Positions 47,698 to 56,228 of a DNA stretch of 64,000 nucleotides are shown here, piece by piece. Source of the stretch: Burkholderiales bacterium (GTDB lineage Bacteria; Pseudomonadota; Gammaproteobacteria; Burkholderiales; Burkholderiaceae_C); contig JAEKLF010000032.1 of the NCBI GenBank assembly GCA_019509985.1, forward strand, positions 1 through 64,000. The letters run 5' to 3'. The notes below the pieces were generated by a model, which ran no database searches, had not been told where the DNA came from, and was given only the letters and a program-made list of their open reading frames with translations. How positions within the stretch are numbered: position 1 is the first letter of the stretch; every line of letters starts with the position of its first letter. Position numbers and translations under genes: made by a program.

Positions 47698-48016
47698 GCG
47701 CCACTCCAGGCGTTTTGTGAAGCACTGGCTCAGGAACCGGGGCCAAGTCCATGATTTGCAAATCTTCTTGGGTTGCCCACAATTTCTGTGGATAAGTTTG
47801 TGAGCAAATCCGCCCGACGAGGCCGATGGAGCGCGGCAGTGAGTAACGATGCCCCAAAGTCGCTCCTCGAGGCGTTTCGCACGCCGCCTTGAAAATCAAG
47901 CACTTAGCACGAATTCGGGAAAACTCTTAGGTGCACTGCACCAAACCTCGCCTACGCGGCCCGCATCCCAATAATTGGGGATAAGTCACGGGTCAAGTGC
48001 AAATTTGACGGCCTCG
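47698..48016. promoter_or_regulatory. 319-bp priA upstream region with DnaA-box-like sites
   Basis: This gap holds no gene. It is clearly more AT-rich than its surroundings. On the minus strand TTATCCACA (47787-47795) is an exact DnaA-box match and TTATCCCCA (47976-47984) differs at one base, both in the same orientation. ATTTGCAAAT at 47754-47763 is a perfect 10-bp palindrome. It probably contains the priA promoter and may put priA under DnaA control. It does not look like a full origin because boxes are few and no unwinding element was recognised. Confidence 0.5.
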
Positions 48017-49105
48017 TCAGACCGCCTCACGCAACTTGCGCGAGTGGCTGTGCACTTCGTCCACCAGGGCCGTCACGCTGTCGGGTGGCGTGAACTGGCT
48101 GATGCCGTGGCCGAGGTTGAAGATGTGGCCACTGCCCGTTGCCGGCTTGCCAAAGCTGTCCAGCACCGCGCGAGCCTGGGCGCGGATGGCTTCGGGCGGC
48201 GCGAAGAGCACGTTGGGGTCGAGGTTGCCCTGCAGCGCGACTCGGTCGCCGACGCGCGCACGGGCGGTGCCGAGATTCATCGTCCAGTCCAGGCCCACGA
48301 CGTCGGCGCCGGCATCGGCAATCTCGTCCAGCCACAGGCCACCACCCTTGGTGAACAGGATGCGCGGGATGCGCACGCCCTCGTGCTCGGTCTTCACTGC
48401 CTCGAGCACCTGGCGGGAATAGGCCAGGCTGAACTGCTGGAAGGCCCCATCGGCCAGCACGCCGCCCCAGGAGTCGAACAGCATGACGGCCTGGGCGCCG
48501 GCCTCGATCTGGGCGTTCAAGTAGGCCGCGACCGAACGTGCGTTGATCTCCAGCACGCGGTGCATCAGGTCCGGGCGCGCGTACATCAGGCTCTTGACGA
48601 GCCGGTAGTCGTCCGAGCCGCCGCCCTCGACCATGTAGCAGGCCAGCGTCCAGGGGCTGCCCGAAAAGCCGATCAGCGGCACGCGGCCGTTCAAGGCCTT
48701 GCGGATGGATGTGACGGCGTCGAAGACGTAGCGCAGCTTGTCCATGTCCGGCACTTCCAGCGCCGCCACGGCCGCCTCGTCGCGCACGGTCTTCGCGAAC
48801 TTGGGGCCCTCGCCCTGCTGGAACGTCAGCCCCAGGCCCATCGCGTCGGGCACGGTCAGGATGTCGCTGAACAGGATGGCCGCGTCCAGCGGGTAGCGCT
48901 CCAGCGGCTGCAGCGTCACCTCGGTCGCGTAGTCGCGGTTGGTGGCCAGGCCCATGAAGCTGCCGGCCTTCTCGCGCGTGGCGCGGTACTCGGGCAGGTA
49001 GCGGCCGGCCTGGCGCATCAGCCAGATGGGCGTGTGGTCGGTGGGCTGGCGCAGGCAGGCGCGCAGGAAGGTGTCGTTCTGAAGCGGGGCGAAGCTTGAA
49101 GGCAT
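48017..49105 (-). CDS. hemE: Uroporphyrinogen decarboxylase
   Basis: 362 residues. Family motifs are intact: the N-terminal [16 protein letters not shown] with the catalytic Arg pair, the Asp in [33 protein letters not shown], and the C-terminal [11 protein letters not shown] and FNLGHGISQ. It converts uroporphyrinogen III to coproporphyrinogen III in haem synthesis. The hemE-priA order is common in Burkholderiales, supporting the taxonomic guess. It is transcribed toward priA. Confidence 0.96.
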   Translation of the reverse strand: MPSSFAPLQNDTFLRACLRQPTDHTPIWLMRQAGRYLPEYRATREKAGSFMGLATNRDYATEVTLQPLERYPLDAAILFSDILTVPDAMGLGLTFQQGEGPKFAKTVRDEAAVAALEVPDMDKLRYVFDAVTSIRKALNGRVPLIGFSGSPWTLACYMVEGGGSDDYRLVKSLMYARPDLMHRVLEINARSVAAYLNAQIEAGAQAVMLFDSWGGVLADGAFQQFSLAYSRQVLEAVKTEHEGVRIPRILFTKGGGLWLDEIADAGADVVGLDWTMNLGTARARVGDRVALQGNLDPNVLFAPPEAIRAQARAVLDSFGKPATGSGHIFNLGHGISQFTPPDSVTALVDEVHSHSRKLREAV

Positions 49106-49160
49106 CCCCCGATTATCCGGATGGACGGTGTCCCTCGACCAACGAGTCCGCCGGTCGGTC

Positions 49161-49997
49161 CTAGGGCAGAGCCAGGCTCTGCCTTCCCACCCAGCTCTCA
49201 CCGGCTTGCAGCTCCACGGGGCGGCCGATGCTCGCCGCCTCGACGCAGAGCATTTCCGACCAGCCATCCGGCGGCATGTCCGCCAGCTTGGCGCAGCGCT
49301 CCGGGCCCGGGTTCCAGATCACCGCGTCCTCGAAGCCCTGCTGGCGGATGACGACCTGGCGGCGGTCTTCGGCCACCAGCAGCGGACGCTCCTTCACGCC
49401 GAAATAGATGCGGTCCAGGTCCAGCACGCCCTTCTCGCCGGTCAGCAGCAGGTCCATGCGCTGCAGCGCCTCGGCCTGCTTGATGCTATCGAAGTAGCGC
49501 AGGCCGGCCAGGCCCTCGACGCTGACCGCGTCCAGGTCCGCCACGCGCAGATAGGTGTGCAGCGCGGCGGTGAACTGCAGCGGTGCGTCGCCCGTGTTCT
49601 CGCATGCGAGTTCGATGTCCAGGCTGCGGCCACCCACGCGCACGCTCAGCTCCAGCTCGAAGGCATGTGGCCACAGGCGCCGCGTCTCAGCGCTGTCGCG
49701 CAGACGCATGACGGCGAGCGCATCGTCCTTGCCCTGCTCCAGGCTGACCAGCTCCCAGGGCAGCGTGCGCGCAAAGCCATGCTTGGGCAGCGAGCCGCGC
49801 TCGGCGAACTGCGGAAAGCACACCGGCACGCCGCCGCGGATCGCCTTGCCGAGGACGAACTCGCTGCGCGGCGACAGGTAGAGCTGCTCGGGTGCGCCGA
49901 CCGGCTTCCAGGACAGCACTTGGCCGCCGTGCAGGCTGAGTTGCACGGTCGCACCGTCGGGGCTTTGCAGGGTGACACTGGAAGGTTCGGAGCTCAT
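49161..49997 (-). CDS. Aldose-1-epimerase-like D-hexose-6-phosphate mutarotase
   Basis: 278 residues. The galactose-mutarotase fold is shown by [15 protein letters not shown], the His in [21 protein letters not shown] with the catalytic His, and the conserved [10 protein letters not shown] with [15 protein letters not shown]. YeaD-like members interconvert anomers of hexose 6-phosphates. It is monocistronic, 55 bases from hemE in the same orientation, and divergent from the methyltransferase gene. Confidence 0.9.
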   Translation of the reverse strand: MSSEPSSVTLQSPDGATVQLSLHGGQVLSWKPVGAPEQLYLSPRSEFVLGKAIRGGVPVCFPQFAERGSLPKHGFARTLPWELVSLEQGKDDALAVMRLRDSAETRRLWPHAFELELSVRVGGRSLDIELACENTGDAPLQFTAALHTYLRVADLDAVSVEGLAGLRYFDSIKQAEALQRMDLLLTGEKGVLDLDRIYFGVKERPLLVAEDRRQVVIRQQGFEDAVIWNPGPERCAKLADMPPDGWSEMLCVEAASIGRPVELQAGESWVGRQSLALP

Positions 49998-50070
49998 GCT
50001 GTGACGGGGCGCGACGATCAAAGCCCTATCATCGCCGACTTGCTTTTCCGGCCCCGATCTGCCCGCCGCG

Positions 50071-50787
50071 ATGACCTCTGCCAGCGCCCGCTCCTCCCAG
50101 AAACTGGCCTTCGTGCCGGAGACCCGCTTCGGCCTGTGGTTCCTGTCGACCGCAACCTGGCGGGTGCATGTGCTGGCCCGTGCGCTGGGTGACCTGCAGC
50201 GCATGGCGCCCGATGCGCCGCGCGGCGGCGTGATGCTGGACATCGGCACGGGCCAGGGCCACTCGCTGCCCGAGATGGCCGCGCGCTTCGGGCCCGCGCA
50301 GATCCATGCGCTGGACCCCGAGCCCGACTTCGAGGCCCGCTGCGCGGACATGGTCGCCGCCTGCCCCGTGCCGGTCACGCTGCACGCGGCGCACGCCGAG
50401 CGCATCCCGCTGGCGGATGCCTCGGTCGACATCGTGCTGTGCCACCAGACGCTGCACCACATCGTCGACCAAGCCGCGGCGCTGGCCGAGGTGTTCCGCG
50501 TGCTCAAGCCCGGCGGCCTGCTGCTGCTGGCCGAGAGCACGCGTGCCTACATCCACAGCTGGATCATCCGGCTGCTGTTCCGCCACCCAATGCACGTGCA
50601 GCGCAGCGCGCCGGAGTTCCTGCAGTTGCTGCGCGACGCCGGCTTCGAGCTCAGCAACGAGCGCATCAGCACGCCCTATCTGTGGTGGAGCCGTTCGGAC
50701 CTGGGCGCGCTGGAGTGGCTGGGCTTCGGCCTGCCCAAGGAGCGCGAGGAAACCTTGCTCAACGTGGTCGCCCGAAAGCCCGGCTGA
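50071..50787 (+). CDS. Class I SAM-dependent methyltransferase
   Basis: 238 residues. SAM motif I is VMLDIGTGQGHSLPEMA, the acidic residue after strand 2 lies in HALDPEPDF, motif II is DIVLCHQTLHHIVD and motif III KPGGLLLLAE. The UbiE/Methyltransf_11 type handles small molecules, often quinones or lipids. It ends four bases before the convergent polysaccharide deacetylase gene. No direct operon link to the APE genes because it is on the other strand. Confidence 0.88.
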   Translation: MTSASARSSQKLAFVPETRFGLWFLSTATWRVHVLARALGDLQRMAPDAPRGGVMLDIGTGQGHSLPEMAARFGPAQIHALDPEPDFEARCADMVAACPVPVTLHAAHAERIPLADASVDIVLCHQTLHHIVDQAAALAEVFRVLKPGGLLLLAESTRAYIHSWIIRLLFRHPMHVQRSAPEFLQLLRDAGFELSNERISTPYLWWSRSDLGALEWLGFGLPKEREETLLNVVARKPG

Positions 50788-50791
50788 CCGT

Positions 50792-51676
50792 TCAGGGCAA
50801 CGGCTGCTCGGGCAGCAGCCAGTACAGCAGCGAAGTCCAGAAGCCCGGAATGCGGATCTGCACGCTCGGGTCCGTCAGCGCACGCGCCTGCGCGGCCGCT
50901 TCGAGCGACTCGGCCGAGTCGTAGAACGGCCGCTCGGCCAATGTCAGCCTGGCCTTGGCGGCGCTGTCCTGCAGGATCTGCAGGTACTCGTCGATGTGGC
51001 TGCCGGTGAACGGATTGACGTCGTGGAAGGTCACCAGCACCGGCCGCACACCGTCGACGACGGGGATGTCCGCCACATGCCGGCTCAGCTCGCGCATCTG
51101 GTGCTCGAAGTGCGAGCGCCGGCGCAGGCTGGCGTTGGGCCATGGGATCTTGCCGTCGTTGGCGGACAGGTCGGTCATCACCAGGCTCAGGCCATGACGC
51201 TGGTAGGCGGCAAAGGTGCGTGCGTCGTAGGCCCAGTGCGGCGGGCGCACCAGCGTCGGCTGGCGGCCGGACAGCGCGAGATGCGCCGCCAGGCCCAGAT
51301 TCAGGCTGGACTCCAGATCGACGTCGCTGAGCCGCGTATGGCTCGTGTGGCCAGGCGTGGCGGTGTGAAAACCGAGCACGTGGCCATCGTCCAGCGTGCG
51401 CTGGATCAGCGCGCGGCCGACGGGCGTGTCACCGCCGTTGCGAGCGCCGGTCTGGATGAAGAACAGCGCCTTGATGCCGGGTTGGATGGCGTTGTGCGCC
51501 AGGCTGTACAGGATCTGCGCCGTCGGGTTGGCATCGCCTTCGCGTGCGCTAGGGCCATCGTCGAAGCTCAGCAGCAGCCGGATCGGCACGGGTTGCGGCG
51601 TTTGCGCATCGGCCCAGGCCGCGGCGGCCGACAGGCACAGCCACAGGCCCGCCATCCACTTGCGCCACTGCGCCAT
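50792..51676 (-). CDS. Exported polysaccharide deacetylase (NodB-like)
   Basis: 294 residues with a signal peptide (MAGLWLCLSAAAAWA). NodB motifs: LLLSFDDGPSA (metal Asp and base), the His region GFHTATPGHTSHTRL (His spacing unusual for the HTxxH motif), and RPPHWAYDART, where His takes the usual aromatic position. The C-terminus ends in a short hydrophobic stretch. It would deacetylate a surface polysaccharide or peptidoglycan. It lies 34 bases after the PPTase gene and may be the last gene of the APE transcript. Confidence 0.85.
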   Translation of the reverse strand: MAQWRKWMAGLWLCLSAAAAWADAQTPQPVPIRLLLSFDDGPSAREGDANPTAQILYSLAHNAIQPGIKALFFIQTGARNGGDTPVGRALIQRTLDDGHVLGFHTATPGHTSHTRLSDVDLESSLNLGLAAHLALSGRQPTLVRPPHWAYDARTFAAYQRHGLSLVMTDLSANDGKIPWPNASLRRRSHFEHQMRELSRHVADIPVVDGVRPVLVTFHDVNPFTGSHIDEYLQILQDSAAKARLTLAERPFYDSAESLEAAAQARALTDPSVQIRIPGFWTSLLYWLLPEQPLP

Positions 51677-51710
51677 CCCACACCTTCTCGCTCAATCAGG
51701 GAGCGGAAGT

Positions 51711-52400
51711 TTAGGTGGCCCAGCCCTGGCGCCGTGTGCGGCTGCGCTGCCAGACGACATCTGCCAGGCCTTCGATCCGCAGGGGCAGGGCCGGGTCGGC
51801 CGCGATGGCCAGCACGAGGCCTTCGACCTGCGCCACGGCCACGTCGCCCAGCGGGTCGACCTGGTCGGCGGCCTCGAAGGCCAGGCTGCGCATCAGCGCG
51901 AAGTCCAGGCCCTGCCCGCGCGCCTTCAGCCAGGCCTCCTTCAGCGTCCACAGCTGCAGGAAGGCCAGCGCGCGGGCGTCGCCCGGCAGCGCGGCCAAGC
52001 GCTCGCGCTGTGCAGTGTCATGCACGGCCTCGGCAAGCGCCAGATGGTCGCGCGGCCGGGCCAAGCCTTCCACGTCGATGCCGACCGGCACGCCGCACAC
52101 GGCGCAGGCCACGACACCGGCGCTGTGGCTGATCGAGACATGGACACCGGCCACGCCGGCCATGCCAGCGACTCGGCAGGCACCGCTGTCGGCCACCTCC
52201 AGCGCAGGCGGTTCGTCCGTACCGAGCCAACGCTGCACGGCACGACGGGCCAACCATCGGCCGGCCAGGAAACTGTCACGGCGCGCCGCCGTGCCCAGCG
52301 ATTGCAGGCGTGCCTGCTCGGTGGGCGTCAGCCAGCCCTCGGGGCTCGCCATGCCGGCCCGCAGTTCGGGCTCGGTGGCCAGCAGGCACAGCAGAGTCAC
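51711..52400 (-). CDS. 4'-phosphopantetheinyl transferase (Sfp-type)
   Basis: 229 residues from GTG 52400; ATG at residue 17 is an alternative. The Sfp motifs are GVHVSISHSAG, the Mg-binding VGIDVEG and LWTLKEAWLKARGQGL. It transfers phosphopantetheine from CoA to acyl-carrier proteins. Its position at the end of the ape operon, 21 bases after the preceding stop, suggests it activates the APE ACPs, whose genes lie outside the window. Confidence 0.88.
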   Translation of the reverse strand: MTLLCLLATEPELRAGMASPEGWLTPTEQARLQSLGTAARRDSFLAGRWLARRAVQRWLGTDEPPALEVADSGACRVAGMAGVAGVHVSISHSAGVVACAVCGVPVGIDVEGLARPRDHLALAEAVHDTAQRERLAALPGDARALAFLQLWTLKEAWLKARGQGLDFALMRSLAFEAADQVDPLGDVAVAQVEGLVLAIAADPALPLRIEGLADVVWQRSRTRRQGWAT

Positions 52401-52421
52401 CGCATCCCTGCCGCAGCCGGC

Positions 52422-52862
52422 CTACTCGGCCACCTGCGCATACGTCGCGCGCAACGCGACGCCGATGATGACCGCACCGGCATGGCACTCGAAGTCGGTC
52501 GAACTCTTGTATTCGACCTTCCTGTAGTAGCTGACGATGTCGATGACGGCGTTGGCGCCATGGCGCTTGGCTCCGTCCTGCAGATCAATCAGCGCGCTCA
52601 GTGCCGCCCACTTGCAGCCAAACTCGTCGCTCTTGCCGACGCCGCTGGTCTTGGGGTTGCTCACGTCGGTCGCGATGCGCTTGATGACCTGAGGCGTGTC
52701 CTGCCCCGCCAGCAGGAACTTCATTGCCGGGTCCAGCTTGTCCTTGGCATCGGGCATGGCCAGCACATCGGCGAACGGGATGTGCAGCACGGTGTCGCGC
52801 GCGAACGCGGGGGCGCAGGACAGCGACGCGAGCGCCGCGAAGGCAACGAGGCGGGACTTCAT
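52422..52862 (-). CDS. Small exported protein with YbjQ-like C-terminal pattern
   Basis: 146 residues. A signal peptide (LVAFAALASLSCAPAFA) precedes a domain ending GANAVIDIVSYYRKVEYKSS with FECHAGAVIIGVALRATY, a pattern seen in YbjQ-like (UPF0145/heavy-metal-binding) proteins. Two Cys (EFGCKW, FECHAG) could form a disulfide or metal site. The role is unknown. It resembles the next protein upstream and lies between the ape genes and the PPTase. Confidence 0.65.
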   Translation of the reverse strand: MKSRLVAFAALASLSCAPAFARDTVLHIPFADVLAMPDAKDKLDPAMKFLLAGQDTPQVIKRIATDVSNPKTSGVGKSDEFGCKWAALSALIDLQDGAKRHGANAVIDIVSYYRKVEYKSSTDFECHAGAVIIGVALRATYAQVAE

Positions 52863-52973
52863 GAACAAGCTCCTGAGCGTGGGGGGCGCGACGATGATGC
52901 CGCATCGCCGGCCTGGCTCAGGTAGGAGGAGTCCGGCAAATGCGCGCTTGCGAATGCCCAACCCGGCAGAGTT

Positions 52974-53498
52974 TCACTGGGGCGAAGACGCCGGTTGATC
53001 GGCCACTGCCGCCGACGCGGGCGCCGGCGACGGCGCCACAGGGATGTTGCGCGCCAACGCCTCGGGACTGCGATTGGTGATGAGGACGGTCTCCAGGCGA
53101 ACGCCGCCCATGGCCTCGCAGGACTTGCGAGGTTGTTCGGTCCAGCGGATGGCAGTGCCGGTGACCACCGGGCGCACGACGCGCCAGGGCCAGAAGCCAA
53201 AACGCTGCGAGCTGTTGTAGTCCACGATGGCGTCGGCCTTGTCCGCCAGCGCATCTTGCACCAGGGTCGGCAGCAGCTCCTTGACGCCGCCGTAGGTGCC
53301 TTTGGCCACCTTGAGCTTGCGGATGACCTGATGCGGCACGTCGGACGGCGCGCCACCGTCGAACACGCACAGATCCCGGCCTTCCTGCGACAGGCTGGCG
53401 GCGATCTTCTTTCCGTCAGCGATTTCCTGCTCAGGCGTGCCGGCATGCCCCGCAGCCCCCGCAATGGCCAATGCAGCAACCAGAATGCTCTTCTTCAT
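52974..53498 (-). CDS. Small exported protein, second of the YbjQ-like pair
   Basis: 174 residues. A signal peptide (ILVAALAIAGAAGHA) is followed by ADAIVDYNSSQRFGFWPWRV and VRPVVTGTAIRW, similar in plan to the C-terminal region of its downstream neighbour (AVIDIVSYYR...GVALR). A Pro/Ala tail follows. ATG 53498 has GGGAGGA upstream; an earlier in-frame start overlaps the apeR stop. Its place directly after apeR suggests an accessory role in APE assembly or transport. Confidence 0.65.
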   Translation of the reverse strand: MKKSILVAALAIAGAAGHAGTPEQEIADGKKIAASLSQEGRDLCVFDGGAPSDVPHQVIRKLKVAKGTYGGVKELLPTLVQDALADKADAIVDYNSSQRFGFWPWRVVRPVVTGTAIRWTEQPRKSCEAMGGVRLETVLITNRSPEALARNIPVAPSPAPASAAVADQPASSPQ

Positions 53499-53515
53499 CG
53501 GTTCCTCCCTAAGAA

Positions 53516-54751
53516 TCAAAGACGGCGCAGGATCAACGATGTGTTGATGCCGCCGAACGCGAAATTATTGGTCATCGCGAACTCGGTCTCGAGCTTGCGG
53601 CCGCCGCCGCGCACGTAGTCCAGTTCGCCGCAGCGCGGGTCCACCTGCTGCAGATTCAGCGTCGGCGCAAACCAACCGGCCTTCATCATCTCTAGCGTCA
53701 TCCACGTCTCCAGTGCACCGCAGGCGCCCAGCGTGTGGCCCATGTAGCTCTTCAGCGACGAGATCGCGGTGCGGCTGCCAAGAACGGCCTGCGTGGCCTG
53801 GCTCTCGGCCACATCGCCCTGGTCCGTCGACGTGCCGTGCGCGTTGACGTAAGGGATCGCGCTGGCGGGCAGGCCGGCGTCTTCCAGCGCCAGCCTCATG
53901 GCCTGGGCCATCGTCGCGGACTGCGGCTGCGTGACATGCGTGCCATCGCAGTTGGTACCGTAGCCGACGATCTCGCCGAGCATCTGCGCGCCGCGCGCCT
54001 TGGCGTGCTCGTACTCCTCGAGCAGGAAGGTGCAGGCGCCTTCGCCCAGCACCAGGCCGTCGCGGTCCTTGTCGAAGGGACGCGGCGTCATGCGCGGCTG
54101 GTCGTTGTATCTGGTGCTGGTGGCGAACAGCGTGTCGAACACGGCTGCCTGCGTCGGGTCCAGTTCCTCGGCGCCGCCGGCCAGCATCGCGACCTGCTTG
54201 CCGCTCTGCACGGTCTCGTAGGCATAGCCCAGGCCCTGACTGCCCGAGGTGCAGGCGCTGCTGGTCGTGATGATGCGGCCGGTGATGCCGAAGAACACCG
54301 CGATGTTGACGGTCGCCGTGTGCGACATCATCTTCACGTAGGTGTTGGCGTTGATGCCCTCGATGCTCTTGGCGCTGATCATGCGGCCGAAGTCGCCAAC
54401 GGCGCTGGGCGTGCCGCTGGAGCTGCCGAAGCTCACGCCCAGCTGGCCACTGGTCACCAGCGGGTCGCCGATCAGGCCGGCCTGCGCCAGCGCCAGCTCG
54501 GCCGAGCGCGTGGCCATCTGCGCCACGCGGCCCATGCTGCGCATGCTCTTGCGGTTGTAGCGGTCAGCCGGCAGCTCGAACGGTGCGCAGGGCACGCCCA
54601 CCTGGGTGTTGAGGCCTTCGTAGTCGGCCCAGTCCTGCATGCGCTGGACCTTGTTGGTCTCGGCCCGCAGGCTGTCCATGACCGTCTCGACGTCGTGCCC
54701 CAGCGGCGACAGCGCGCCGATACCGGTGATCACGACTCTCTTCTTGCTCAT
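53516..54751 (-). CDS. apeR: Beta-ketoacyl-ACP synthase of the APE system (ApeR-like)
   Basis: 411 residues of FabF/KAS II type. The active-site Cys167 (SSACTSGSQG), His305 (NAHGTSTDQGD) and His339 (YMGHTLGACG) are all present, so it should be a condensing enzyme rather than a chain-length factor. It would extend the aryl starter on an ACP with malonyl units. ATG 54751 overlaps the TGA of a mini-ORF lying on a repeat, which itself overlaps the apeQ stop. Name assigned by order relative to the known ape cluster. Confidence 0.88.
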   Translation of the reverse strand: MSKKRVVITGIGALSPLGHDVETVMDSLRAETNKVQRMQDWADYEGLNTQVGVPCAPFELPADRYNRKSMRSMGRVAQMATRSAELALAQAGLIGDPLVTSGQLGVSFGSSSGTPSAVGDFGRMISAKSIEGINANTYVKMMSHTATVNIAVFFGITGRIITTSSACTSGSQGLGYAYETVQSGKQVAMLAGGAEELDPTQAAVFDTLFATSTRYNDQPRMTPRPFDKDRDGLVLGEGACTFLLEEYEHAKARGAQMLGEIVGYGTNCDGTHVTQPQSATMAQAMRLALEDAGLPASAIPYVNAHGTSTDQGDVAESQATQAVLGSRTAISSLKSYMGHTLGACGALETWMTLEMMKAGWFAPTLNLQQVDPRCGELDYVRGGGRKLETEFAMTNNFAFGGINTSLILRRL

Positions 54752-54879
54752 CCCACCATCCCCCCGTTCACCGATATCACTTGCATGGACGTCCGCCCTT
54801 CGTCCGACGAGTACATCGGCCGATCCCCCGAGGGGATGCGGGCCGGCTTGGGGCGGCCCGGCGCTCGGCCCGCGCTCAT
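54748..54879 (-). CDS. Mini-ORF carried by a dispersed repeat, bridging apeQ and apeR
   Basis: 43 residues. Its ATG overlaps the apeQ stop (ATGA) and its TGA overlaps the apeR start (ATGA). The last eleven residues QVISVNGGMVG are a second copy of the apeQ C-terminus, and the middle is encoded by the repeat. It is probably a by-product of insertion that keeps ribosomes flowing, not a functional protein. Confidence 0.45.
   Translation of the reverse strand: MSAGRAPGRPKPARIPSGDRPMYSSDEGRTSMQVISVNGGMVG
54785..54874. repeat. Dispersed repeat copy 1 at the apeQ/apeR junction
   Basis: About 90 bases flanked by 39-bp direct repeats (54746-54784 and 54874-54912, five mismatches), which duplicate the end of apeQ. 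Block 54837-54874 matches 56076-56114 of copy 2 in the opposite orientation with one mismatch and one indel. A second shared block is the CCCTCGGGGG palindrome-like core (54820-54837). Confidence 0.6.
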
Positions 54880-55601
54880 CCGACCATCCCACCGTTCACC
54901 GAAATCACCTGTCTCGTGATGTAGGCCGCATCCGGCCCCATCAGGAAACTCACCAGCGCCGCCACCTCTTCGGGCCGGCCGACGCGCTTGGCGGGGATGA
55001 TTTTCAACGCTTCTTCGACCAGCCCGACGTCGATCATGTCGGTCTCGATCAGCCCCGGCGCCACGCAATTGACCGTGATCTTGCGGCTGGCCAGCTCCAC
55101 CGCCAGCGCCTTGGTCGCGCCGATGATGCCGGCCTTGGCCGCGCTGTAGTTGACCTGGCCGCGGTTGCCCATAATCCCGGACACCGACGCCAGCGTGACG
55201 ATGCGCCCGGCCGCCTTGCGCCGCACCAGCGGCATGGTCAGCGGCTGCAGCACGTTGTAGAAGGCGTCCAGGTTGGTGTGGATGACGGCATCCCAATCCT
55301 CGCCGCTCAGCGCCGGGAAGGCGCCATCGCGGGCAATGCCGGCATTGCAGACGACGCCGTAGTAGCAACCATGCGCTTCGACGTCGGCCAACAGCGCGGC
55401 CGCCGTGGCCTCGCGGTCGGCGACGTCGAACTGAAGGATGCGTGCCGTGCGGCCCAGGGCCTGGATCTCGGCCGCGGCCGCCTCGGCCTGCTCGCGCTCC
55501 TTGCGGCAATGCAGGACAAGGTCATAGCCGTCCTGGGCCAGCCGCAGCGCGATCGCGCGACCGATGCCGCGACTCGATCCGGTGACCAGCACCGTACTCA
55601 T
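54876..55601 (-). CDS. apeQ: 3-ketoacyl-ACP reductase of the APE system (ApeQ-like)
   Basis: 241 residues, FabG-type SDR. The Rossmann glycine motif is VTGSSRGIGRAIAL, then CNAGIARDGAF, catalytic Ser in LASVSGIMGNRG and Tyr-Lys in NYSAAKAGIIG; the NGGMVG end is typical of FabG. It would reduce the beta-keto group after each condensation. The start overlaps the apeP stop as ATGA. The 3' end is duplicated 128 bp downstream by a repeat insertion. Confidence 0.9.
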   Translation of the reverse strand: MSTVLVTGSSRGIGRAIALRLAQDGYDLVLHCRKEREQAEAAAAEIQALGRTARILQFDVADREATAAALLADVEAHGCYYGVVCNAGIARDGAFPALSGEDWDAVIHTNLDAFYNVLQPLTMPLVRRKAAGRIVTLASVSGIMGNRGQVNYSAAKAGIIGATKALAVELASRKITVNCVAPGLIETDMIDVGLVEEALKIIPAKRVGRPEEVAALVSFLMGPDAAYITRQVISVNGGMVG

Positions 55602-56047
55602 AGGTCTTCTCCGTTCAGGAAAGCGCTCGGGTCTTGGGGCCCGAACACCGTCAGTTGTGCGCTGGCCAGTTCCACACCGTCCGCGTGGATGCGGCACTCG
55701 AACTGGCCCAGCCCGTTGTCGGCCTGGTAGCCGCGCTCGATGTCCACCCGCAGCCGCTGCCCGGCTGGGAACCGCGCCACGCTGCAGCGGTAGCGCCGCG
55801 TGCCCAGCAGCAGGCCGATGCGCGGCGGCTGGCCGAGCTGACGCGCCTGCCAGCCGGCCCAGGCGGCGACGGCCTGGGCCATGTACTCGATGCCCACCCA
55901 GGCCCCCACGCCGCCGTCGTGGCTGAACAAGCCTTGCGCGGGCACGACGACCTCGGCGCTCAGCCGCTCGCCTTCGGCGGCCAGCAGCCGGTCGAGCAGG
56001 CACATGGGGCCGGCGTGCGGCACGAGTTCAAGGATGGGCGGCAGCAT
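55598..56047 (-). CDS. apeP: 3-hydroxyacyl-ACP dehydratase, hotdog fold (ApeP-like)
   Basis: 149 residues. The segment ELVPHAGPMCLLDRL and FSHDGGVGAWVGIEYMAQAV follow the hotdog pattern of ApeP/FabA-like dehydratases, with a His in the VPHAG region as candidate catalytic residue. It would dehydrate the hydroxyacyl-ACP to give the conjugated polyene. ATG 56047 follows GGGAG located in the repeat. It overlaps apeQ by four bases and is separated from apeO by the second repeat. Confidence 0.85.
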   Translation of the reverse strand: MLPPILELVPHAGPMCLLDRLLAAEGERLSAEVVVPAQGLFSHDGGVGAWVGIEYMAQAVAAWAGWQARQLGQPPRIGLLLGTRRYRCSVARFPAGQRLRVDIERGYQADNGLGQFECRIHADGVELASAQLTVFGPQDPSAFLNGEDL

Positions 56048-56048
56048 G

Positions 56049-56228
56049 TCAGTGACTCCCGCGACGCATGGCACTCGCGGACCGAGCGCCGGGCCGCTCC
56101 CAAGCCGGCCCGCACTGGCGATGTACTTGCGGCTCGATGCCGCAAGCATCGCCGTTCCCTCGGGGGACCGACCAGGCGGACCCGCGTTCAGCAGGACGGG
56201 ACTGGGCGAGGGGCTTCACGTCAGTCAT
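56049..56228 (-). CDS. Mini-ORF carried by a dispersed repeat, bridging apeO and apeP
   Basis: 59 residues, start inside the last codons of apeO (ATG overlapping the CATGAC before its stop) and TGA one base before the apeP ATG. It has no recognisable domain and its sequence follows the repeat. As at the apeQ/apeR junction, the frame runs without a stop across the whole insertion, so translational coupling is retained. Confidence 0.45.
   Translation of the reverse strand: MTDVKPLAQSRPAERGSAWSVPRGNGDACGIEPQVHRQCGPAWERPGARSASAMRRGSH
56052..56219. repeat. Dispersed repeat copy 2 at the apeO/apeP junction
   Basis: About 168 bases bounded by short direct repeats GTCAGT (56048-56053 and 56220-56225). 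It contains the 39-bp block (56076-56114) shared with copy 1 in inverted orientation, a perfect 8-bp hairpin CTTGCGGC/GCCGCAAG around ATCGA (56126-56146) and the CCCTCGGGGG core (56157-56166). Copy 2 has about 40 bases between the two blocks that copy 1 lacks. Confidence 0.6.

Noticed and set aside
47698..48016. Possible chromosomal origin between hemE and priA
   Set aside because: Only two DnaA-box-like sites, no box cluster or unwinding element and no dnaA/dnaN nearby. Kept only as a DnaA-site region.
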